A DNA stretch of 64,000 nucleotides from NCBI GenBank assembly GCA_003439945.1, contig QVRM01002192.1:682001-746000 (forward strand), written 5' to 3'. A program made the position numbers and the translations under genes. The stretch comes from Dermanyssus gallinae (taxonomy: Eukaryota > Arthropoda > Arachnida > Mesostigmata > Dermanyssidae). Positions within the stretch are counted from its first letter, which is position 1. Every line of letters starts with the position of its first letter. The notes beneath the pieces were generated by a model. That model was not told where the DNA came from. It saw nothing but the letters and a program-made list of their open reading frames with translations, and searched no databases. This document shows positions 44,370-55,189 of this stretch, piece after piece.

Positions 44370-44885
44370 CGGCTTTGTCTCTTGTCCAATGATCGGCTTG
44401 GTAATGGCAAACAAGATCCAACGTTCTACTGCGGTGTGGTGTCAGAGCCCTTTGTGTACCTTGTGTCGGCCTGTCCACGAGCTACTGAAATTTTCCGACT
44501 AAGGACGAAAATGCCAGTACGATACCTTGCAAATGTCTCATTTTGGAGTTGGAAGCTAAAATCAAACAAGCCAGACGAGAGGTAGGGGGTTTGGACGTAT
44601 TAAATGCCTTGTACCTTTACTATGGTCCTGCGTGTGTCCACATATACACTAGGCATATAGGGCATGGTTATCACTCCCTGATATGTTCTAACGCCGTCTA
44701 TCACGAGGAGCATAAGTTATGCACCCGCTGGTTCTGCCTCTAGACGTGTGCCAAGTACTGGACGACAAATCGTTGCGGAAGTCTGAAGAAGGTAAATATT
44801 TATGGTTAAGAATTAAGGTGGTCCTCATAATATATATGCTATACTCAATTTCAGTAAAATAAACAGAATTTAATTAAAATAAAGA
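44370..44885 (+). mobile_element. LINE family A, 3'-end copy A5
   Basis: A 5'-truncated copy. YLVSACPRATEIFRLRTKMP aligns with YLMAGCQPAAETIQLRLKMP of A1, then QARREVGGLDVLNALYLYYG, and GYHSLICSNAVYHEEHKLCT before a Cys/Trp/His-poor end. The 3' UTR tatactcaatttcagtaaaataaa matches the end at 9128-9155. Two frames are needed. No RT sequence remains. Confidence 0.8.
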
Positions 44886-45284
44886 AGCTTAGTATTATTG
44901 TTCATATAGAAACGTGCCCCGGCAGGGTAAATTTTTCAGGGTTTTACTCAGTGAGTTATAGATTGCATATGCCGGTAAACTAGCTATTCAAACGGTACTA
45001 TAGCAAAGATCAAATATGTCTAAAGGTTGCGAGATACGCATGATATCAACTATTTATCTCGAATACTGAACTGTGATCCAAGTGACCTCACCATCATCGT
45101 GAGCAACCATTTATTCTCACCCGCTACCGCTCTAGATAACTGATTTTTATAAGAGGGTCCGCCGGTGGTTCGCTATTGCCATAAAAAAAGCTTAGCTCGT
45201 ATATATTGACATAGGAAGCTAAGAAAAGTAACGTAGCAGAATGTTAGACTTACAAATGAATGGCCAGATAAAGAAGAGATCTTA

Positions 45285-46460
45285 ATGTCTTATTCATCCA
45301 CAGTTCCTGTCCAGCATTTCAAAGATATAGTCTCGTCAGAGGACACAGTCCCACACGACGTGCCAGTGCCTCAAGGCCAGTACAGAAAAATGGCAAGCAT
45401 CCTCCGGGCCAATACCAAAGAATTTTACTTTAAATCAAGGAGTCGGAATTTTACTTTATATCAAGGAGTCGGAAACACTGCAACCAGCAATATAGGGTAA
45501 ATACCGGCTAACTGGTGAGAATGAATACTGGCCGTAATTCCTAAAGACAGAGATGACGCTTTAGAAGAGACGAAATTATAAAAAATAAGTTGCATCTATA
45601 ATTTACTATCTAGCTCCGAATGCAGTGCATGGCAAATTACCTCTAACTGCGATTTTGTGCTTGAAGAACAGCGTAAAATAATGTACATCAGGGTAACATA
45701 CACTGGTACAGTTTGCGCGATCAATATCGATGATAATGAAAAACAAGGAGCAGTTGCGAGCGGTCAATTTTGGCAGTATTTATTTATTTAAAATCTTCCT
45801 TTTATACTGCACTATGAAACACTGCCCTTTGGAAACTGGCAATTTTTGGTACGCCACTACGCTTTCTTAAAATATTCGCAACATTTTTCAAAGGAACATT
45901 GTGATACTGGAGGACTATGATGCCAAACATCCTAAATTTGTACAAACAACGGGTATTGCACAGGGCAAACAGCCGAATCTCTCGGCATGGTATGCCTTTG
46001 AACGGATAAATATATATAATACGTCGACAACGGCCACAATCTCGCGCAGCGAAAGGTCCGGGTTTCGTTCGATCGCTGTTGTTAATGCGGCCGTGTCCAC
46101 TGTCAAAGAGTGTCCGGGTGGGTTTTAGTCTTTAACGCCAAAGTCGCCGTTCCTAACTCGGACAAACCACTTTTGAACTGTTCACGTGAGTTAGACACTC
46201 GAACGAATTTCACGGTACAAGGATCTGGTGGGTGCTCATCGCCATACATTCATTTAGTAGAGAAATCTACTAGCCTCCGACTTATTAAGCCCGCTATGTT
46301 GTTATAAAGTGCCTGCCGCCATGACAGCCATTCCTTTAGGCGGTAGTATCAACGTGGAATTCTGGTCGACGCTCTACCTACCGTGTGTAATAACCAGCGC
46401 CACGTTAGCTCTATAATGCGTACAACAGTTGATGCCAAGAACTAACATCCTATCTATTGG
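45285..46460 (+). mobile_element. LINE copy A6 (decayed), paired with A7
   Basis: It contains the RT pre-palm words IPANW and LAVIPKDRDDALEET at about 45510-45565 and the motif-B word VQTTGIAQGKQPN at about 45940. The segment 46270-46440 is similar to 50660-50810 of copy A7 (acttatta-gcccgc, gacagccatt, tagctctataa-gcgt). A 26-bp tandem duplication (attttactttaaatcaagga) sits at about 45421-45473. It is heavily decayed, and motif A and C are not recognisable. Confidence 0.6.
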
Positions 46461-46471
46461 GCAGTCTTGTC

Positions 46472-46472
<1 letters not shown>

Positions 46473-46524
<52 letters not shown>
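46473..46524. repeat. (ATT)n microsatellite
   Basis: About 17 uninterrupted ATT units. In the paralogous copy near 50855 the same place reads only gtcattatttcg, so the tract has expanded here. Confidence 0.95.
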
Positions 46525-46525
<1 letters not shown>

Positions 46526-46835
46526 AATGCATTTTCTTCTGATTTAACTCACATAACATCACTCTAAAGGCAACAACTTTGCTTGATTGTGAAGCCGTCA
46601 ACGGTAAAATGTGTTCGAACATGTCGGGAGGGTTTAACTAACACATAGGCTAACATATAGGTCACAAGCAATAGTTTTTAAAATACGCCTACTAAAAAGT
46701 GCGGCATTTTCAAACCAAGTCGGAACAGTTCCAAGCCTTGGAACAAAAATAACGCAGCAGATTGAGTAAAAAATTGTTTATGCCAACATCCTAATAAATA
46801 TTACCTTTCTGGACCTGAAGTAATTTTCAGGCATA
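46526..46835 (+). repeat. ~340-bp repeat, unit A
   Basis: It aligns with 57390-57690 (unit C) and more weakly with 57032-57328 (unit B). Shared words include atgcattttcttct, caacaactttgcttg, agtttttaaaa, gttccaa and ctggacctg. No coding signal. It starts right at the end of the (ATT)n tract. Confidence 0.7.
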
Positions 46836-47160
46836 TAATGCCAGGGATGCCTTACACCGAAACGAGTCCGACCGTGGTCGGTCGGAACATATATTTGAAC
46901 AACAACCAAGCGCGAAGCGGCCGGCAGGTGTCGTTGACGGCTTTACGCACCAATATATCAAAACGAAAATGTTTTTGTCGTCGTTGTCGCTGCTATTGTT
47001 GTTCTTACTTGGTAAGAAACATCTTGAAGCTTGTAAATAAAATACTCAACAACAAACGTGCGTAAAACGACGTTGGCTTTAAGTTCAGTGTTGAATTACA
47101 GGTGTTGTTGAACGATTACGGAAACTCAAATCGTTTGAACCTGTGAAATACCAGTTTGTC
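46836..47160. other. Unassigned sequence between repeat segments
   Basis: No counterpart in the related region at 57690-57700, so it may be an insertion into the repeat or was lost there. It contains gtccgaccgtggtcggtcgg, an imperfect palindrome near 46866. No coding signal. Confidence 0.35.
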
Positions 47161-47465
47161 GCCAATGTAATGTAAAGGCGCCGTAGTTGAACGTGAAGTG
47201 CAGTAATCAAAGTACTAAGGAGATGATGTGGTGCACACTGTGTCCTGGGAACTGTTCCCTCTCGCCTTCGGTCGCCGTCCCTATCGAAACGCCACAATGA
47301 GGGTCGTCGAGCCCAGGCATCTGCTCGTAATGGTTATCACAAAGAGGCTAGACTAGGAACGAATATGCCGTAGGGAGCAGCTGCGGTGTGTGCCAGCGAC
47401 GCCCTTGGGGTCACGGAAGTCACAGAGACACCGTATTCATAAACAGGTGTGACTTAGTTTTACTG
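47161..47465 (+). repeat. Repeat with empty RLE-3 site
   Basis: The left half (47161-47240) matches 57684-57761 and the right half (47231-47465) matches 60661-60960, for example tcgaaacgccacaatg, gggagcagctgcgg and ccgtattcata. The two matches meet at gtgcacactg (47231-47240), where the other copy carries RLE-3. This is therefore the unoccupied form of that locus. Confidence 0.8.
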
Positions 47466-48085
47466 AGCTCACAAACGGCGCACCTTTAAAGTTCGCAAAG
47501 CAATATTACAGTGGAAAATTTTATCCGCACACATAGACCCACAACAACACGTTGCGATACGGCCTTGGCGTACACCAACAAGCTTTTCTAGAATTAAGCT
47601 TGTTTTTTACGGCTATACAGAGAAGAGTGAATGTGCGATTATAAAGTTTTACAATAACACGTAAAGTATATGTATGCATATATATATACTGAACTGCTAG
47701 TGAAACAACGAGGTAACGAGGAAAAATAGCAGAACTAAAAAACGCGAGATCATACAGGTATATTGAGTAATTCGCAGAAAGGCCTCCAGCACTCCGGAGC
47801 ATTTAGCATTTGTACCCATTGCTCGGGGGGTTCGTCAAATTATTGTTGTTGCACTACCAGATGTTTCCTATCTTCCGGAAGTCACAGAAGCCATGATGAA
47901 TTTTCACATCTCCACCAACTTGTTTGTTATGATGCATATGCGTGCATATACAATATCGTATTCCATATTCTAATATGCAGATGTTGCTCCCCATTCCGGA
48001 AGTCGCCGAAGCAATGATCCGTTTCCACGGCTGTACTACTACAGGTGAACGTAGGGCACGATGTATGTATAACAAATTATATATA
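47466..48085. other. Unassigned sequence
   Basis: No recognisable product. Two similar words, gatgtttcctatcttccggaagtc (47860) and gatgttgctccccattccggaagtc (47981), each followed by a gaagc/ccgaagc-atgat segment, indicate an old local duplication of about 120 bases. Confidence 0.4.
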
Positions 48086-48388
48086 CAGGGTCCACCTTTA
48101 ATTTAACATTTGTTCGGCTTTGAGCTAACGTAGAATACAATGACAACAGATGCAAAATGTTCCTTCAAACGCGCAGGTATTATTGGTTTGTCGATAGAAT
48201 GACTGGGGCTTTCGCAATCGCAGATTATGTAAAGATTTGTCAGGATAAAAAACCTGATACAGCCACTTTGGTCATTTCGCTCTCATTCCAAAAAAAGACA
48301 TTTTTGCCTTTTGTTCTATTGGAAAAATATTTTTTGGCTAAGTTGTACTAGATTCCAAAGTTTGTTGGATGAATTCTGTGAAACCCTG
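48086..48388. mobile_element. Possible TIR element T3
   Basis: About 303 bp starting CAGGGTCC after TA and ending ACCCTG before TA and a long (TA)n tract. Beyond the first six bases the ends match only loosely. The arrangement parallels T1 and T2 (CAGGGT end, TA context), but it lacks their internal gtttggtagaactc word, so it is a different or very diverged family. Confidence 0.5.
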
Positions 48389-48395
48389 TATATAT

Positions 48396-48450
<55 letters not shown>
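48389..48450. repeat. (TA)n microsatellite
   Basis: TA tract with one interruption (gata), abutting T3. Confidence 0.95.
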
Positions 48451-48451
<1 letters not shown>

Positions 48452-48739
48452 GTCTCTAGTAAACCCGCCGCAGCAGCTGGGATCAGGTCATTAACTAATT
48501 ATTATATAACAGCAGGTATTATATTTTGTTATATTAGATGAACTCAGAAACCGGACTGAGGCATTTAAATAAATTCTATATCGTGCACTGCTGTGCAACG
48601 TTGACAATTACATGATTCACCAGCTTCGTGGTAGCCAGTTCGTGCACAAATTTTATGCTGGAACCCATGCACAGCAAATCAGAAAGTAGGGCGAGGAGTA
48701 CAAATATTAGGGAACTTTTAGATGTTCAAGGTGAGCTAA

Positions 48740-49235
48740 ACGTTTCGGGCTGACCCTCAGACAACCCTCAGCAAGGCATGTTGCAGCTATGCTGCAAAGT
48801 CCAGGTGAACGTGTTCCGACTGCCATATGACAAGCCGGTTGTGGCTTGTTCCGTGGACACCCAGGGTGCTTTGAGGAATACAGCCATATGTCTATCAAAA
48901 TCAGCAAGGTTTGCTAAGCTGAGGTACGGCCATATCACGTATATTCCAGGAACAGCTGTGAGGCTATCTTTATATCAAATAGCTATAATACTGTTTGTAA
49001 AAGCAGCCAGAATGGCGTTTGGATACTCTAAAATAAGAAACGACTCTTACGGATTCTGCCGTGACATTTCGCGTATAGCAATTTCCAGTGTTGATTTTTT
49101 CGATACAGAGGTAGGCAAAGTATTTCGCATACTCGACAATGTTTTCCTGAAAATACCATCAGCGCTAATTAGCATTCCGCCTCCCCTGAATTTCTCCCCT
49201 TCGTTTTACCAATATTTATAACTAGATCGTTAGCA
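48740..49235 (-). pseudogene. LINE A C-terminal remnant, copy A8
   Basis: Reading the minus strand gives NANDLVINIGKTKG (aligning with the post-motif-C strand and KTKAMKF of relatives), a degenerate middle, then GIYVIWPYLSLANLADFDRH. The last part matches GIQVIWTHLSKANLEVLDK of the family's C-terminal domain. The + strand 147-codon frame here is only its shadow. Confidence 0.65.
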
Positions 49236-49443
49236 TTCACATAACTTTGTAGAGTCGCAAGCGACGGCATTACGGCAGAATAGGAGAAGGCTCAGATTGT
49301 CTCTCTGAGCTACTAAAGGTGTGAACTAGGACGCACCGACGCCAAGGGAAACGGTGCCCTGCTGAAGGATTGGGGCCACTAGCTGAAGAAATATAAGTGG
49401 AACCCCGAGATACGCCAGCTTCTCCACAACCAGCCTCCGCAAG
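49236..49443. other. Unassigned sequence before hairpin
   Basis: No recognisable feature. The words gagatacgccag and ccacaacc just before the hairpin may extend its arm weakly. Confidence 0.3.
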
Positions 49444-49631
49444 GCAGCTTAAAAAGCGTATCTAATACCCACAAAAACGGCATAAAGGGGGAAATAATTT
49501 TTGGGAAAGCTTCGAGTCGGTAGGTTTTTTAGTACATTGACTAACTGACTAGAGAGCGACTCGAATCTTTCCCAACGTGATTTCCCCCTTTATGCCGGGT
49601 TTGTGGGCCCTAGATCCGCCTCTTAAGCTGG
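49444..49631. repeat. Long imperfect inverted repeat (hairpin)
   Basis: The left arm 49444-49519 and the reverse complement of the right arm 49556-49631 are alike over about 76 bases, with a loop of about 36. Shared words include cagcttaa, cccacaaa, ggcataaagggggaaat, tgggaaag and ttcgagtcg. No coding signal; no similarity to T1-T3. It could be a foldback element or a source of hairpin RNA. Confidence 0.8.
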
Positions 49632-49749
49632 GCCGAGTTCTTGTGTACCTCAATCTTATTCACAACGCCATACCATGATGGATGCCAAGATTTTTATTCC
49701 CCATAATTGTTTGCTAATGACAATAAAAAAATGCAGATGGTAGCTAAAA

Positions 49750-50830
49750 AAGGTGCCTGGACATAAGGCATGTAGTGGCTAGTTGGCGAGACTGTATACT
49801 GGCGGTCACTCCTAAAGGCAAAGGTGATTCTTTAGAAGAAAGGAATTTCTAAGAAAAAATATATCTTTAAACTACTACTGCTCCTAAATCGGCGCCTGGG
49901 AAATGAATGAAAATACAAAAAATGAATGTCTTTTGTAATGTTTCAAATGTCTTTGAACTGCAAGGCGTCATGCGTTCGTCATGCGTTCGAACAACCGCAT
50001 GGATTCGGGCGCTACAGGTCAACAGTTTGCGTAAATATGATCAATATTAAAAATATAAGAAAATGAGCTGCCGAAGCGGTCCATGTTTGTCTTCATTTTA
50101 GATTACAAATCCCCTTTAACACTGCACCTTAAAACTCTGCTGTCTGAAAAATGGCAGCTGGTGGCCACAACTACGTAATACTATACGACGGTGTTGCTAA
50201 ACGTCCCGAAGTTGTGCAAACAACGGGTGTTGCACAGGGCGGTAACACTAGTTCAGTTCTGTTTTCTGTAATTGTCAGTGACCTGCCAACAATTGTTAAG
50301 CAAAATCATCAATCAGTGCAACTCATCCAATATGCTAATAATAGTGTGCTCTATTTTAAGAGTCGCTTCCATATTCAGCCGGCATTTCCCATTTTTGAAA
50401 AGTTGGCGACAGATAAATCGTCGGAGATAAAAGTTTCCAAGATAAGAGCAATAAAGTTCCGTCGTCGAGGACGTTTTGCAACAGTTGGTAACATAAACTC
50501 CACCAGAGAATTTGTCAACAATTTTCCATATTTGGGCTTAAATCTTACGCCAAGTGGCGCCTTGCTATTCAGACATTTAGAGCAAACGGTTCGGAAGGCG
50601 CTCATCGCTATCCACTCAATGAATGATCCGCTGCTTCGTTCACTGCAGAATATTACAATAAACTACTAGTCTACAACTTATTACGCCCGCCATGTTGTGT
50701 TTAGTTGCCTGTTGCCACGACAGCCATTTCGCTACGCGGCAGTGTATCCTACGTATAGAATAGCCGGCGTCACTTTAGCTCTATAACGCGTGCAACAGTT
50801 AATGGTTAGATGCTAACGGCCAACCCGCTA
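49750..50830 (+). mobile_element. LINE copy A7 (decayed)
   Basis: It contains the RT segment 50151-50669: VVQTTGVAQGGNTSSVLFSV (motif-B region), LIQYANNSVLYFKSRF (motif C, with YADD replaced by YANN), and IKVSKIRAIKFRRRGRFATV. The upstream part at 49775-49840 aligns with 45505-45575 of A6, and the downstream part at 50660-50830 aligns with 46270-46460. Both catalytic Asp residues of motif C are Asn here. Confidence 0.75.
50151..50669 (+). pseudogene. LINE A7 RT segment (motifs B to C)
   Basis: A 172-codon open frame starting at a Met codon that happens to lie within the RT domain. It spans YDGVAKRPEVVQTTGVAQGG, the YANN box, KFRRRGRF and a tail FPYLGLNLTPSGALLFRHLE, which is the FxYLGxxLxPxGxxFxxH pattern following the LINE RT palm. 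It cannot be active without motif A and with YANN in place of YADD. Confidence 0.75.
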
Positions 50831-51849
50831 AATTCGGCAATATTGTCATTATTTCGTGAATGGGCAGAATTTCTACGTTGCACATGTACACGCAGAGCTA
50901 CCGCTACCACTCGTATGGAGAAACAGAATTTAACGACCCTAAAAGGCACTCCGTGTTAGCTGGCGTCAAGATTAATTTTTACACAGACGAGTATGTACTA
51001 TCTTGCGGCGTCACTGTATTATAAATCATCCGGCGTTGTTTACGTGCAGCAGTAACTTGCGTTTGGGTTAAGAAAGCTTGCTACAGTGCGTGTGCAAGAG
51101 GCGTTTTGGAGCGGTAGAGGAGTTCCTCGAAGATTCTTGTCAACTTTGCTCAAATTCTACTTGTTTGTTGGCCTGCAGTGTGCTCTCCTGTGTGAGCTTA
51201 GCGTGCTGTATCGGATCAGATATATATATATATATATATACACGTTCACTTACACAATATTGTAATATAAATTGATGAATAAAAAATATATAAGACGTGC
51301 ACTTGATCCGACTTTATTTATTTTTACATACATGCACTGGACTTCAGGTTTCGACATAGCGGGTCTTAAACATGCCTCCAAAAAACTATGTCAAGAAAAA
51401 AGCTTTGAAGTTCTGCATTGTGGTGTACATATGAATATGTGCTCTTTGCACAACAGTGAGTTGAAGAATGGATGGAATCTAACCTAGCATGTAGCCCAAG
51501 GAAGGGTGCAGAAATGTTCCTAAACTAAGATTTGGGAACACCAGTCCAACTCAACGAACAAGGGCCGTTTTTACTAGTATAGGAGTCGTAAATATTAAGG
51601 TAAGCAGAAGGCTATCTGATTGCAAATAACTTGCGCACTAGAGCATCAACTGCATGCTCCCGATAATAAATAGCGCCTACCTCCGTAAATGCAGTTACCG
51701 TTGGTATTGACTATTGGTGGTAAAATAAAAGCCATCGATCCGCCAATAAGATGACTGACTGTCTACTATCAAACAAAAAAATAGGGTGTCCCTACAGAAA
51801 CAAAAAAAATTCAATTCCAAATAAAATATAATATTCTTTATTTACTTAT
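50831..51849. other. Unassigned sequence
   Basis: No recognisable coding region; a (TA)n tract lies at about 51219-51241. Confidence 0.35.
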
Positions 51850-51999
51850 AATTATGACCTTTGTTAGGTAAATTGTAAAACTTGTGTAAGTATACACATG
51901 CCTGTTCCGTATCCACATATACATCGAGGACAATCTCCTTTCCTATGTACTCATGATAAAATAATACGCTATTGGGACCCCTCCATTAGAGCGAGACTC

Positions 52000-52580
52000 C
52001 CTAACGAAGTCACTTCTGGGCATGACGCTGCGTGGTACCTGGCGAAAAAAATTCTGCACCTACTGCAAACACAGGTATCTCACGGGACATGAAAACCTAA
52101 TGTTCTGCAGAGATTGTGGTGATACCCATGAACCGCAAAACGTGTTACTATATGCCTATTGGTCCTGTTGAAACCCCTTCATGCGTCGTTGGTCATTGCA
52201 CCCGTATCATAGAATTCAGGGTCGATTTCTGCCATCTTCCGCTCCCATAAGCTAATGAACTCTAAGTAAGCTGGAGTAGTCGGAAAGTCAAAACGTCGTT
52301 TAAGATCTATAAATAGTGGCGTGCCACCCAGGAGGTAAACTAATCTGTTTTGTGTTGAGCGGTGCAGCCCCATAATACGTTTGAGAAATGCTGGCTTTAT
52401 ACGATCGAGCACGTCAAGCTGCGGCGCCAAAAGGTACTCCCAGATTACTTGAATTCCGCATGCAGCAACAGGTGCAACCTTGATCTCGAACAAGGCCATT
52501 GCTGACTGTAGCGATAGCTTGATGGCGTCTGCACCATAAAACCTGTAACCAAGGCTCGCCCGACCCTGTCCTTAAGATGC
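52000..52580 (-). pseudogene. LINE A9 C-terminal domain
   Basis: The minus frame 52499-52179 has FEIKVAPVAACGIQVIWEYL, LKRIMGLHRSTQNRLVYLLG and WERKMAEIDPEFYDTGAMTN. Below 52179, after stops, RHIVTRFAVHGYHHNLCRTL leads to TCVCSRC and ARYHAASC. This completes the C-x-C-x2-C ... H-x3-C motif found in the other copies. Several stops are present. Confidence 0.8.
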
Positions 52581-53533
52581 TATTTGAAGCATCGGCCGTT
52601 GGGAGGTAGTACCACCCCCAAGTACTTGAAGCTATTTTCACACTCAAGAGTCGTTGGCCCTATACGAAGTGGGTCGGATTCGGCTAGTCGCCATCCCCGG
52701 CGGAATTTCATAGCTTCAGTTTTATCAAGATTGATTGTCAGGCCGGTACCTTGTACGTACGCGGAGAGTCTTGCCAATTCCTATTGGACATAAAAACGAA
52801 TTTTTCCGAAAATGACAAGGTCATCTGCATACAGCAACGTTTTGACGTGAGAAGTAGATCCTTGGACTCGGGATAGCAAGTCATTTAGCAGCCGGGAGAA
52901 CAGCAGAGGACTCAGATTATCGCCGTGCGCGACACCGGTCGTTTGGGCAAACGGCGGGAGCTGAAACACCCCGTCATCGATACTCACTGAGTTTTCTTGA
53001 AGCATAGCCTTGATTAGACGGAGCATGTTAAGCGGAACTCTGCACTCATGGAGCTTTACCAGGATCTTGTCTCTAGGCGCCGTGTCGAACGCAGATTTGA
53101 AATCGACGTATACTGCGTAGAGTGCCTGTTTTGGCCGGCTAATGGCGCTGCGCACTTTGCTTAGTAATAGGTTGCATGCCGTGATCGTGCGAAAACCGTG
53201 CTATTCGTCCGGTATGCAGCCGCAGGACTCCAAGAAGGTGCTGAGCCGTCAAGTGATAAGGAGTGCCTGGAGTATATAACAGCAACTTTTCTTCGCAATC
53301 GCCCTCCAGGATGACGGCACCTGCGGATCACCTTTCCCCTTTGGTATGATGATAAACAATGCATTACTCCAAGTTCGTGGAAGACGTCGCTGACGGAGGT
53401 AAGCCATACGAGCCGCCGTCTTCAGATGTTCGTTGCGAACTCGGTCTAAGTCAGCCGTATTGTTTGGCTGAAGCCGTTCCATGGAGCGTAGCACTTCCAC
53501 CACGGAGAACTCTGCTGCCAGATCATCGCGCAT
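52580..53533 (-). pseudogene. LINE A9 reverse transcriptase
   Basis: Fingers: VVEVLRSMERLQPNNTADLD and IPKGKGDPQVPSSWRAIA (53249-53533). Motif A: QALYAVYVDFKSAFDTAPRD (catalytic Asp kept). Motif-B region: FAQTTGVAHGDNLSPLLFS. Motif C: KTLLYADDLVIFGKIRF (YADD intact). Then NLDKTEAMKFRRGWRLAESD and ENSFKYLGVVLPPNGR. Frames change several times, so it is broken, but all catalytic residues are still recognisable. It offers the best reference for the family's RT. Confidence 0.88.
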
Positions 53534-53541
53534 AAACGATG

Positions 53542-53973
53542 TCAGTTCGTCCCATGCGCTATCACCCGTTTAATCCACCTGTGGGGCTCCTTGATTGCCT
53601 GTTTCAGAAGCTTCTCTTCCTGACGTTCAAGATATTGCCGTCGCGCCGTCTTGAGAGTTCGCCTATACGAACTCTTGAGCAGGTTACAGAGCGGCATCAT
53701 GCACGGGTATTGTTTAGCCAGCAGACGGGCACGGAACTGCGCCACGGAGGCTAGTCTACAGCTTGTATTAAACCATGGCCGTTGTCGACGCGGGCTCGGT
53801 GCACAGACGGACGATGTGATCGCCTCTTTCAGCACAGCCGTGTACGATTCAATGTCCGGGTCACGCTGTACCGGGAATAACGCTGCAAGCTTTGGGCCAA
53901 ATTTATTTGGGTCTAGTGCTTTAGCTAACCCAGCGTTCCTTCGCGGCGGAGTCTCCATTCGAGGGAGTAACAT
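53542..53973 (-). pseudogene. LINE A9 region between endonuclease and RT
   Basis: A 143-codon minus-strand open frame with RPWFNTSCRLASVAQFRARL and SSYRRTLKTARRQYLERQEE. WxxxxCxxxxxxxRxxxRxY-like helices of this kind lie between the EEP and RT domains in many LINEs. The frame continues from the endonuclease once the nested LINE is taken out. Confidence 0.7.
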
Positions 53974-54059
53974 TTCGACTTCTGCTGGGACATGCTATTT
54001 AAAGTTTCCACCTTCATGTAGCGGGTTGCTTTTTTCCAATATCGACTATATAACAAGTA

Positions 54060-54660
54060 TGTTAAAACAGAACACGGTGCTGATTGATAACGGGGTCGGT
54101 ATTGCGGGGGAGGTGGCTCAAACCACAGGGCTCGCACAGGGCGATGGACTGAGCCCATTGCTGTTTTCCGTACTTTTTGAGTGAACAACCAGAGTGGATA
54201 AGGGCAGGCTGGACCCAAAAGTGGGCCAGAATCTCACTGTACGCTGATCATGTGGTCATCTTTGGTGGCAACCTTTTCAGGGTGAAACAAGCCATGAATC
54301 GACTAGTTACATTCATGGATGAAAAGGGCTTGAAGGTTAACTGGGGAAAGACAGTAGCTATGAAATTCCGAAGGGGCGGCCGTATGGCCAAGGGTGACGT
54401 GATCCAAATCAGGGGGACAGAAATTAAATTTGTAAACAAATTTACATACCTAGACATAACCTTGTCAACAAGCGGTAGCAGCTTTCGATCACGCATCCAG
54501 GAGAGGGTCAGGAAGGCCACCATCGCAGCTGCGGCAATTAAATGGCCACATATGCTTTCAGTTCATGCAGCAATTGCTCTTTCCGGAATACGGATAGCAC
54601 GCATAGCCACATACGGCATTCCACTAATATGGGATAAGTTGGGAGTAGGCAAATTTTAAT
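54060..54660 (+). pseudogene. LINE A10 RT segment
   Basis: Frames 53651-54184 and 54177-54659 together give the RT from motif B to the palm end. Motif C is YADH, so the second catalytic Asp is lost. EIKFVNKFTYLDITLSTSGS corresponds to FxYLGxxLxPxG. It ends with GIRIARIATYGIPLIWDKLG, the start of the C-terminal domain. Confidence 0.8.
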
Positions 54661-54667
54661 TGATGGA

Positions 54668-55090
54668 ATGAGGTTTTTCTTTTTAAAGAGGGTTTTTGCG
54701 CTTTCGAATACATGCAGAAATAGAATTGTTCACGTCTGGGAGGGTGGCCCGCTGCTGACGGAAGACCTACAAAAACGATGTAATTTGAAGAAAACGTGCG
54801 CTTTTGAAGTTTATATGCGGAACTGGGAAACCAAAATTAGTGAGGTGGACATAGGTATTTATGAAACAGCAGCAATGACGAGCACTGAATGGCGGGGTAG
54901 CGGGGTAAAATATCGACATCTAACTACGGCCTTTGCAGCTCACGGATTTTATCACGTTCTGTGCAACGTGGATGGTTTTCATGAACCACAGGATCATGCA
55001 ATGCATCAGGTCAATGCAAACAATGCTGGAGCAAATGTGATCGATATCACGCCGCGGTATGCCCGGCGATTAGGTCTAGAGCAGAACTAG
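54668..55090 (+). pseudogene. LINE A10 C-terminal domain
   Basis: FFLKRVFALSNTCRNRIVHV, FEVYMRNWETKISEVDIGIY, ETAAMTSTEWRGSG and LTTAFAAHGFYHVLCNVDGF align with the same domain in copies A3, A4 and A9. The terminal Cys/His motif is degenerate (HEPQDHAMHQVNANN). Confidence 0.8.
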
Positions 55091-55189
55091 CAAAACGCTA
55101 GATTGTTGGTGCCTCGAAACAGTTTGATGTAACATAAACACATTTACCCAGTTTGGGTGTTAATAATAAAACAAAATAACAAGTTCTCT

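Larger units (their letters stand above)
53995..55180 (+). mobile_element. LINE family A copy A10, nested in A9
   Basis: A 5'-truncated copy in the opposite orientation to its host. It starts within the RT (TSMLKQNTVLIDNG, GEVAQTTGLAQGDGLSPLLF), has ISLYADHVVIFGGN (motif C with the second Asp replaced by His), GKTVAMKFRRGGRMAKGD, and then the C-terminal domain to about 55090. The 3' end is near 55145-55190, with an A-rich stretch (aataataaaacaaaataaca). The exact junctions are approximate because no clear target duplication was found. Confidence 0.8.

Noticed and set aside
46473..46524. (ATT)n tract as a CRISPR-like or satellite array
   Set aside because: It is a pure trinucleotide microsatellite without spacers.
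48778..49221. 147-codon + strand open frame as a gene
   Set aside because: The opposite strand encodes a recognisable LINE C-terminal domain (GIYVIWPYLSLANL), so the + frame is its shadow.
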